From positions 1 to 12,331 of the forward strand of contig JASBRM010000076.1 of the NCBI GenBank assembly GCA_030149405.1: a stretch of 12,331 nucleotides of DNA, given 5' to 3'. Source of the DNA: Neptuniibacter sp. GTDB lineage: Bacteria; Pseudomonadota; Gammaproteobacteria; Pseudomonadales; Balneatricaceae. Position 1 is the first letter of the stretch. Each line of letters begins with the position of its first letter. Positions 7,621 through 12,331 of this stretch are shown here, one piece after another. Under the pieces are notes generated by a model, which worked only from the letters and a program-made list of their open reading frames with translations, ran no database searches and was not told where the DNA came from. The position numbers and the translations under genes were made by a program.

Positions 7621-7645
7621 CGGAGGGAACCTTTTGTTCTCTCCG
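7621..7645 (+). other. Strong intergenic hairpin between purT and the zinc-ribbon gene
   Basis: CGGAGGGAAC (7621-7630) pairs with GTTCTCTCCG (7636-7645): 10 bp including one G-U, with a 5-base CTTTT loop. It begins 18 bases after the purT stop. No T-run follows on either strand, so it is not a classical intrinsic terminator. It may protect the purT transcript's 3' end, act as a partial terminator, or mark RNA processing; the function is unproven. Confidence 0.6.
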
Positions 7646-7674
7646 GCTACTAATGCTTTCAGTAACAAAGTATT

Positions 7675-7679
7675 GAGGA
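7675..7679 (+). promoter_or_regulatory. Shine-Dalgarno site deciding the zinc-ribbon start
   Basis: GAGGA, eight bases before the ATG at 7688, supports the short 66-aa form over an upstream TTG (7634) that lies in the hairpin loop. Confidence 0.65.
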
Positions 7680-7687
7680 TAATAGAA

Positions 7688-7888
7688 ATGGCCGAACCTA
7701 AATGCCCTGAGTGCGGTGTGGAAGGGATTGAACACATTGTTTCCAAAGACAGTTCCGAACGAGCCAGAGACAATCATGCCTGGTTTCAGGTAGCGTATTG
7801 TGACGGCTGTGGTCATATTTATGGCGTGTTTGCTAAGCACACAATTCCGGCAGGCAAAAAAGGCCCTCAATTGGTTCTAAGCAGGTAA
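7688..7888 (+). CDS. Small zinc-ribbon protein (66 aa, function unknown)
   Basis: A 66-aa single-domain protein with two CxxC knuckles: CPEC (C6, C9) and CDGC (C38, C41), which should bind one zinc ion. Between them lies GIEHIVSKDSSERARDNHAWF, and a VAYCDGCGHIYGVFAKH segment follows. I know similar small hypothetical proteins from gammaproteobacteria but no assigned role; a nucleic-acid-binding or adaptor function is only a guess. The start is ATG at 7688 with GAGGA upstream; an earlier in-frame TTG would overlap the intergenic hairpin and lacks support. It sits 85 bp after purT on the same strand and may be co-transcribed with it. Its stop codon is 1 bp from the stop of the convergent Gate-domain gene. 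Confidence 0.8.
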   Translation: MAEPKCPECGVEGIEHIVSKDSSERARDNHAWFQVAYCDGCGHIYGVFAKHTIPAGKKGPQLVLSR

Positions 7889-7889
7889 G

Positions 7890-8834
7890 TCACACAGGGA
7901 AAATCAGTAGGTGCAACACGCCACGGATGCACATTCCGAATAACGCACCGTAAACGGCAAAGCGAATGATCTGCCCTACTCGTTTTCCTGCTGCTGCAAA
8001 CACTGCAACCCCAACGACATCAAGGGGGTTAGTCGCAAAACCAGCCATTCGGTTTAACTCATTGGCAGTGATTAACCCCTGATTCATCAATTCAATGGTG
8101 ACCCCCATAAAGGCGGTACCACCGGCAATAAATTTAGTGACAATGGGCAGCACTGTTGATTCAGGCAAACCAATCACAGCCAATGCAGGAGAGATTAAAG
8201 CACTTATCAGCTCAATAGCGCCTGTGACCTTAAGAACATTGACCAAAAATATTGCCAATATCAGCATCGGCATCATTCCCAGAACAATCTTCATGCCCTC
8301 CTGACCACCATCCCCGAGTATTTGCATTACCGTCTTTTTCTCTTCCTCAGGGGAACTGCCTTTTACTTCAAGCTCAGGCGTGTCCAGGTCATTTAGATTT
8401 CTGGTCAAAAGGTAATATGTAAAGGCGGCAGCAGAGAGACCTCCGATGACAGACGTCACAAGAATGACTCCAAGATTCAGCCCAAATGCAGCCAGTGGAA
8501 AAGTTGCATTTGCCTGTGACATGGCCATAACCATAGCTAAGGTTGCAGCGATATAACGGCGGGACGTACCGTTCTGATCCATCAAGGTCAATGTAGCAAT
8601 AGGGCCTGCAAAGCTTACAAACAGAAGTTTAAGCATGGCAAAAATACCCAGGCCGGGTACGCCAAACACTCGGGTTACCGGCGCAAGGATATTAGAAAAC
8701 CAACTCAGGATGCCTTTGGCATCCAACAATTTCATCAGAGCCAGCATCACAACCATAATAGGCAGCATGATATACAAAGCCATATCAATGCCCGCTCTTC
8801 CGGAGTCCAGAATAAGGTTGATGATCTGATCCAA
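7890..8834 (-). CDS. Gate/nucleoside-recognition-domain inner-membrane protein
   Basis: A 314-aa polytopic protein with about eight hydrophobic helices in two halves, roughly 17-140 and 180-312. These halves look like a pair of Gate (nucleoside recognition, SpmA/SpmB/YjiH-type) domains joined by a charged linker (about 148-178, rich in Glu/Lys). Conserved-looking stretches include KLLFVSFAGPIATLTL and KFIAGGTAFMGVTIELM. It is probably a transporter or channel component; the substrate is unknown, and the domain name does not prove nucleoside transport. The start is TTG at 8834: an in-frame TGA lies just upstream, the next Met (residue 18) would cut into the first helix, and GAGAG precedes the TTG by about eight bases. 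It has its own promoter and a palindromic operator in the 104-bp gap after the DUF3299 gene. Confidence 0.85.
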   Translation of the reverse strand: MDQIINLILDSGRAGIDMALYIMLPIMVVMLALMKLLDAKGILSWFSNILAPVTRVFGVPGLGIFAMLKLLFVSFAGPIATLTLMDQNGTSRRYIAATLAMVMAMSQANATFPLAAFGLNLGVILVTSVIGGLSAAAFTYYLLTRNLNDLDTPELEVKGSSPEEEKKTVMQILGDGGQEGMKIVLGMMPMLILAIFLVNVLKVTGAIELISALISPALAVIGLPESTVLPIVTKFIAGGTAFMGVTIELMNQGLITANELNRMAGFATNPLDVVGVAVFAAAGKRVGQIIRFAVYGALFGMCIRGVLHLLIFPV

Positions 8835-8902
8835 TGCCGTTGTCTCTCACGAAATTCAAAGAACAAATTTTAACGGCAGGAGTGAACTAGCTCCACTTTT
8901 TT

Positions 8903-8931
8903 ATAATAAAAATTTATATTGGTATTACCAA
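8903..8931 (-). promoter_or_regulatory. Sigma70-type promoter of the Gate-domain gene
   Basis: On the minus strand, -35 TTGGTA (8926-8931) and -10 TATTAT (8903-8908) are separated by exactly 17 bp. This would start transcription near 8896, giving a leader of about 60 bases. The -35 box lies inside the palindrome at 8917-8933. Confidence 0.55.
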
Positions 8932-8933
8932 TA
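8917..8933. promoter_or_regulatory. Perfect palindromic operator, GntR/FadR-subfamily type
   Basis: TATTGGTATTACCAATA is a perfect 8+1+8 palindrome containing ATTGGT-3-ACCAAT, the site class known for PdhR and LldR. It overlaps the -35 box of the Gate-gene promoter, a position suited to repression. With a 3-base loop it could also fold as a weak hairpin followed by T-rich RNA at the end of the zinc operon, but only two G-C pairs make that less likely. Confidence 0.55.
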
Positions 8934-8938
8934 CTAAA

Positions 8939-9478
8939 CTAAAGCTCATATGGGGTAATTTGGTAGGCTTCCATAATGTAACCAGAAGTCGCTAGTTCAT
9001 GCGCTTTACTCTCAGTGCTGAGCTTTCCGGTCACCCAAATAGCATCAAACAGGTTTTCTACATGTGTACCCGGTTCAAACCGGACATAAACAATTTGGTT
9101 CGAAGGTGGCGGTGGGGTATGGATACATGCGCCGAAATAAGGGACCAGGAAGAATTCCGTCACATTCAGGCCTTCTGCTTCAATCGGCACAACATAACCT
9201 GGCAGCTTTATCATTTTCCCATCCATTTCAGGAACAATGGGGGCCGACTGCATAGCAGCCATCATCTCGTCGAGAATCTGTTCAGCTCGTGGATCAAAAT
9301 CATCAATGGCAGCCAGCTTTTCGACATCAAAGAGATCATCAAAACTGAAATCAGCGGGCATTAACTGCTCCCACTCAATTTCATTCACTTCTTCACCATT
9401 TAGAAGATTCTGAGCGACCGCTGCTGTAGACACTGAAAAAAATAACAGCAGTGCCATCAGCACTTTTGTAAAGCTCAC
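8939..9478 (-). CDS. Secreted DUF3299 protein of the zinc-uptake operon
   Basis: A 179-aa protein with a signal peptide (MSFTKVLMALLLFFSVSTAAVA, cut before QN) and a DUF3299 domain. The domain signature is clear: GKMIKLPGYVVPIE, then FFLVPYFGACIHTPPPPSNQ (C118, H120) and a late GYIMEAYQI segment. The Cys-x-His next to a proline run is a plausible metal or partner site, but I know of no proven activity. Relatives occur with DUF2796/ZrgA and a MacB-like transporter in Vibrio-type zinc loci, which is the arrangement seen here. The start is GTG at 9478, 15 bp after the permease stop, with AGGG nine bases upstream. It appears to be the last gene of the operon; the Gate gene 104 bp downstream has its own promoter. 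Confidence 0.9.
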   Translation of the reverse strand: MSFTKVLMALLLFFSVSTAAVAQNLLNGEEVNEIEWEQLMPADFSFDDLFDVEKLAAIDDFDPRAEQILDEMMAAMQSAPIVPEMDGKMIKLPGYVVPIEAEGLNVTEFFLVPYFGACIHTPPPPSNQIVYVRFEPGTHVENLFDAIWVTGKLSTESKAHELATSGYIMEAYQITPYEL

Positions 9479-9493
9479 AATTAGAAACCCTGA

Positions 9494-10753
9494 TTAAATT
9501 CTTATTGCCATACCGTCGGATAGGGATTGGCGATACGCCCGGTAACCCGGAACTATGCCTACCACACTACCGACAACCAACATCAACCCTAACCTGATCC
9601 ACTGAATCTCAGTGATATTCTGTATCTGCAACAAAATGCCAAAGGACTGTTGCAGGTAAGGTGCTGTCAGTATTAGAGCAGCATAATACAAGAGGGTTCC
9701 CGCTAATAGGCTAAGAAAGGTAATAATGACTGACTCAAACGTCAGCAATAAGAATATATGTACTGGCCTCGCGCCTACTGATCGCAGAATAGCCATCTCC
9801 CTGCGCCGTTCATTCAGACTTGTGAGCATAAGTGTAAGCAGGCCAAGCAGACTGGATACAGCCACCAGAACCGACACCATCACTAAAGCCTTTTCAGCAA
9901 TGCTGAACATCTGCCAAAGTTCCTGCAGTGCTACGCCAGGCAGGATCGCCAGCAACGGCTCACGCTTATATTTATTGATCTGCCTTTGGATATGGAAAGT
10001 TGAAAGCCTGGAATTCAGTCCTAGCATAAATGCAGTGATCTGTTTGGGCTGAAGTTGCATTTCCTCAACCTCTTCCGCGCCGATAGAGACACCGGGCAAT
10101 CTGACACCGGCTTTCCAATCGATATGTATCGCTTCAATCGCTTCCAGGCTGACATGCAAAGTCCGATCAACCGGCGTACCTGTAGGTTTTAAAATTCCAA
10201 CCACTCTGAATGGCTTATCATCATGCTCAACCAGTGCCGCATTTCCGGCACCATGGGCGACCACTATACTCTGGCCCAGCTTGTATCCCAGGGAACGAGC
10301 AACCTCAGCCCCTATAACCACATCGAAGAGTTGCGAGAATGGTTTACCCTCTTTGAACGCTAAAGACGTTTTCTGACCATATTTAAAATATCGAAAATAA
10401 TCAGTGTTGGTACCCAGAACTCTGAAACCTCGGTGACTATCCCCCAAGGATAGAGGAATGGCCCACTTTACTTTCGGGTGCTGACTGATTTTCTGGTAAC
10501 TATCCCAGGAAATATTGTTAGTCGCGTTACCTAGCCGGAACACCGAATACAACAGTAGATTTATCTGCCCACTGCGGGCACCAACAATCAGATCCGTGCC
10601 TGAAACCGTTGAAGAGAAACTGTCTTTTACCTGATAGCGTATTTTCTCCACACCCAGCAATAAACACACACTCAAACTAATCGAAAACAAGGTGAGTGCG
10701 ACTGTGGTTTTTCTATTCAGCAAACTTTTCCAGGTGAGATTAAGTAAAGTCAC
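9494..10753 (-). CDS. MacB/FtsX-type ABC permease of the zinc-uptake operon
   Basis: A 419-aa permease with the MacB/LolE/FtsX layout: one N-terminal helix (about 15-36), a large periplasmic domain (about 38-285), then three helices (about 288-312, 331-363, 386-406). The stretch NERRREMAILRSVGARP (about 314-330) is the characteristic cytoplasmic FtsX loop that meets the ATPase. This fold is mechanically coupled to periplasmic partners and is not a ZnuB-type zinc channel, so how zinc would be moved or mobilised is open. The start is GTG at 10753, overlapping the ATPase stop by 4 bp (GTGA), which indicates translational coupling. In the Vibrio zrg locus a similar permease works with the ATPase and the His-rich protein. 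Confidence 0.92.
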   Translation of the reverse strand: MTLLNLTWKSLLNRKTTVALTLFSISLSVCLLLGVEKIRYQVKDSFSSTVSGTDLIVGARSGQINLLLYSVFRLGNATNNISWDSYQKISQHPKVKWAIPLSLGDSHRGFRVLGTNTDYFRYFKYGQKTSLAFKEGKPFSQLFDVVIGAEVARSLGYKLGQSIVVAHGAGNAALVEHDDKPFRVVGILKPTGTPVDRTLHVSLEAIEAIHIDWKAGVRLPGVSIGAEEVEEMQLQPKQITAFMLGLNSRLSTFHIQRQINKYKREPLLAILPGVALQELWQMFSIAEKALVMVSVLVAVSSLLGLLTLMLTSLNERRREMAILRSVGARPVHIFLLLTFESVIITFLSLLAGTLLYYAALILTAPYLQQSFGILLQIQNITEIQWIRLGLMLVVGSVVGIVPGYRAYRQSLSDGMAIRI

Positions 10754-11466
10754 AACTTATACCCCCCGGCTTGAGAGGGCTTGAGCGAGATCCTGTGATC
10801 AAAGTGTTTTTCCAGAGAAGTGTCATGACTGACAAACAACAAGGTTGAGCTCTGAGCTCTGCATTGCTCCAGTATCAGCTCAATAAACTGGTCTCTGTGG
10901 TCAGAATCCAGTGCAGAAGTAGGTTCATCCGCGACTACCAGTTCAGGAGCACCTAAGAGCGCCCGGGCAGCCGCAACCCTTTGCTGTTGACCGGTAGAAA
11001 GCTCCAACACACTCTTTGCATTAATCAAGGACTCGGTAAAACCCATACGTTGCAGGAGATACAAAGCTCCCATTTCAGGCGTTTGAAACATTTCCTGGGC
11101 TTTCAAGCTACGCTTTTTTGAAAACTGGCAAGGTAGAAGAATGTTTTCAATCACACTTAAATAGGGAAGCAGATTGAATTGTTGGAAGATATAACCTGTG
11201 TGGTCTGCTCGAAAATGGTCAACCTGACTGGCTTTAAGCCCAGTGATGTCCTGACCTAACAACTTAATTGAACCCGAATCAGGTTTTATCACCCCTCCGA
11301 GCAGGTTTAACAGCGTACTTTTTCCGCTACCAGAAGGGCCCCGTATGAAAACAGATTCACTTGAAGGTACCTGAAATTTCTCAACTGAGAGTATCGGTTT
11401 TCCCGGTGCCCAGGAAAACCTTAAATCTGTAATTTCTACAGCTGTATCAACCGTAATCTCAGGCAC
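10750..11466 (-). CDS. ABC transporter ATP-binding protein of the zinc-uptake operon
   Basis: A 238-aa ATPase of the LolD/MacB-type class. Motifs are complete: Walker A GPSGSGKST (43-51), Q-loop FQQFNLLPYLSV (Q95), signature LSTGQ (156-160), Walker B LVVADE (176-181) and H-loop VSHD (H214). The signature carries Thr in place of the usual Gly at its third position. Its natural partner is the MacB/FtsX-type permease, with which it overlaps by 4 bp. The start is GTG at 11466, 11 bp after the zrgA stop; no strong ribosome site is visible, so coupling to upstream translation is likely. Expression should follow the Zur-controlled promoter in front of zrgA. Confidence 0.95.
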   Translation of the reverse strand: MPEITVDTAVEITDLRFSWAPGKPILSVEKFQVPSSESVFIRGPSGSGKSTLLNLLGGVIKPDSGSIKLLGQDITGLKASQVDHFRADHTGYIFQQFNLLPYLSVIENILLPCQFSKKRSLKAQEMFQTPEMGALYLLQRMGFTESLINAKSVLELSTGQQQRVAAARALLGAPELVVADEPTSALDSDHRDQFIELILEQCRAQSSTLLFVSHDTSLEKHFDHRISLKPSQAGGYKL

Positions 11467-11477
11467 TCAGACCACTC

Positions 11478-12170
11478 TTAAATTGAAATTTCAGAATTCT
11501 GTTTATTCAGATCTTTAACGATTACACCTTTATAAGAGATTAAGTTTACCTTGATTTCCTGCATTTCAGGAAACTCTTTCAAGAGCGCGAAATTGATTTG
11601 AGTGATCTCTGCGGGATTCTCACAAGCAAACTGATAATGGGCATGGATATCACGATGCTCTTCACCCTCTTTATGTTCGTGTTGATCATCGGAATGGGCA
11701 ACGGGCTCTTCATGGTGGTCATGCTTATGCTCATCATGATGTTTATGTTCAGCGTGATGGTCATGATCTTTATGCTCGTCATGATCATGTTCCACATGGC
11801 TATCATGGTGGGCGTGGCCTTCATGATCATCATGCTGTGCACCTTCAGCTGCTAATGCCACATCAGCATCCATAAGTTCACATTTTGCTGCAGATGAAAT
11901 GAGCAGAAGGCTTTCAGCATTTTCCAATTTCACCATCGCTTGCTGCAAGGTTTTTTTATCAGCTTCAGACTCAGCTTTATGCTCAAAGCCTGTGATGTTA
12001 TAAAGCGGTGATTCTAACTCTGCAGCAATTTTGTTCCCTTCAATTGCTATATTCATCACCGCTTCCCCATGAACATGCGCGCCATGTTCAATTTCAAACG
12101 CAGAAACCGCTGTACAGCCAATAATTGAAAGACCGCCACATACTTTCAAAAATCCATCTACCTTAATCAT
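11478..12170 (-). CDS. zrgA: ZrgA-like His-rich periplasmic zinc-uptake protein (DUF2796)
   Basis: A 230-aa DUF2796 protein. After the signal sequence comes the family opening HGAHVHGEAVMNIAIEG (about 29-45) and ESPLYNITGFEH. A low-complexity segment (113-178) has 25 His among 66 residues, mixed with Asp and Glu, and a closing beta-rich part follows; C97 and C183 flank the His segment. The His/acid tract suggests zinc capture in the periplasm for the co-encoded ABC system. Signal peptidase I could cut after VSA (24), but SIIGC (C19) also resembles a lipobox, so a lipoprotein is possible. The frame is open to a TTG at 12200, but that would run through the Zur box; ATG at 12170 has AGGTG five bases upstream and is preferred. 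It is the first gene of the operon. Confidence 0.92.
   Translation of the reverse strand: MIKVDGFLKVCGGLSIIGCTAVSAFEIEHGAHVHGEAVMNIAIEGNKIAAELESPLYNITGFEHKAESEADKKTLQQAMVKLENAESLLLISSAAKCELMDADVALAAEGAQHDDHEGHAHHDSHVEHDHDEHKDHDHHAEHKHHDEHKHDHHEEPVAHSDDQHEHKEGEEHRDIHAHYQFACENPAEITQINFALLKEFPEMQEIKVNLISYKGVIVKDLNKQNSEISI
11637..11834 (-). repeat. zrgA: Low-complexity His/Asp/Glu-coding tract within zrgA
   Basis: Imperfect CAT/GAT/GAA codon repetition encodes 25 His in 66 residues. Such tracts change length easily by slippage, and they create long open frames on the other strands that are not genes. Confidence 0.85.
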
Positions 12171-12175
12171 TCGAG

Positions 12176-12180
12176 CACCT
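12176..12180 (-). promoter_or_regulatory. Shine-Dalgarno site of zrgA
   Basis: AGGTG on the minus strand, five bases before the ATG at 12170. Together with the upstream Zur box it fixes the start. Confidence 0.7.
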
Positions 12181-12184
12181 AAAA

Positions 12185-12199
12185 TGTTATAAAGTAACA
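12185..12199 (-). promoter_or_regulatory. Zur box of the zinc-uptake operon
   Basis: TGTTATAAAGTAACA matches the gammaproteobacterial Zur core TGTTATAnTATAACA at 12 of 14 specified positions. It lies 14 bases before the zrgA ATG and just downstream of a candidate -10, where bound Zur-zinc would block transcription. Zinc shortage should release it. Confidence 0.8.
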
Positions 12200-12206
12200 A
12201 TTAATT

Positions 12207-12236
12207 ATATTAATGATACTCCCAATCTGATTGCAA
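12207..12236 (-). promoter_or_regulatory. Candidate promoter of the zinc-uptake operon
   Basis: On the minus strand, -35 TTGCAA (12231-12236) and -10 TAATAT (12207-12212) are spaced by 18 bp, with an overlapping TATAAT at 12204-12209. The predicted start falls at or next to the Zur box. The rest of the stretch to 12331 holds no gene that I can support; a TTGACA at 12281-12286 (minus) lacks a good -10. Confidence 0.5.
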
Positions 12237-12331
12237 TGGTTTTACATAGTTCATATTGAGATAAATTTCAGATTTCCGGCTGTCAAATTATTGATGCCTA
12301 TCAAATTTCCTTTAAGTTACTACCAAGTTCC

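Noticed and set aside
8879..8902. GGAG-loop-CTCC followed by a T-run on the plus strand as a terminator
   Set aside because: The stem is only 4 bp and no plus-strand gene ends nearby; the T-run belongs to the -10 region of the minus-strand promoter.
11579..11855. Long Met/Ile-rich open frames on both strands across the His tract
   Set aside because: They are products of the repetitive CAT/GAT codons of zrgA, without ribosome sites or family resemblance.

Overview
The window looks like chromosomal DNA of a marine-type gammaproteobacterium of moderate G+C (about mid-40s % by eye). The basis is the set of protein families: PurT and AnsA close to the Escherichia coli proteins, a PAS-GGDEF-EAL protein, a DUF1269-type membrane protein, and a zinc-uptake operon like the zrg locus of Vibrio. 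I cannot name the genus. I see no tRNA, rRNA, CRISPR array, insertion sequence or phage gene.

Layout. Positions 1-599 (minus strand) hold the first 37 codons of a secreted, probably TolC-family protein, preceded by a 140-aa His/Cys-containing membrane protein; this resembles the start of a metal-efflux cluster. Positions 678-4014 (minus) hold an 814-aa membrane c-di-GMP protein with intact GGDEF and EAL motifs, and upstream of it a 270-aa protein of unrecognised name that combines two tandem winged-helix-like repeats with a VSR/DUF559-like nuclease-type C-terminus. Positions 4163-5179 (plus) encode cytoplasmic asparaginase AnsA, which runs head-on into a PhnA-like zinc-ribbon gene (5182-5586, minus). 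A hairpin with a T-tract at 5697-5725 ends the DUF1269-type gene (5777-6301, minus). On the plus strand purT (6421-7602) is followed by a strong intergenic hairpin and a 66-aa zinc-ribbon gene (7688-7888), which meets a Gate/nucleoside-recognition membrane protein gene (7890-8834, minus) head-on.

Positions 8939-12170 (minus) form a compact four-gene operon: a His-rich periplasmic DUF2796/ZrgA protein, an ABC ATPase, a MacB/FtsX-type permease and a secreted DUF3299 protein. In front of it, at 12185-12199, is a near-perfect Zur box (TGTTATAAAGTAACA) beside a plausible promoter. The simplest reading is a zinc-starvation-induced zinc-acquisition system repressed by Zur when zinc is plentiful. The Zur box also settles the zrgA start as the ATG at 12170.

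Two observations deserve most attention. One is the 270-aa duplicated-wHTH plus nuclease-like protein, whose function I cannot assign. The other is a perfect 17-bp palindrome (8917-8933) of the ATTGGTnnnACCAAT type used by GntR/FadR-subfamily regulators such as PdhR and LldR. It covers the -35 box of a promoter with 17-bp spacing in front of the Gate-domain gene. Alternative start codons are common: GTG for the 140-aa protein and for the last three operon genes, and TTG for the Gate protein.
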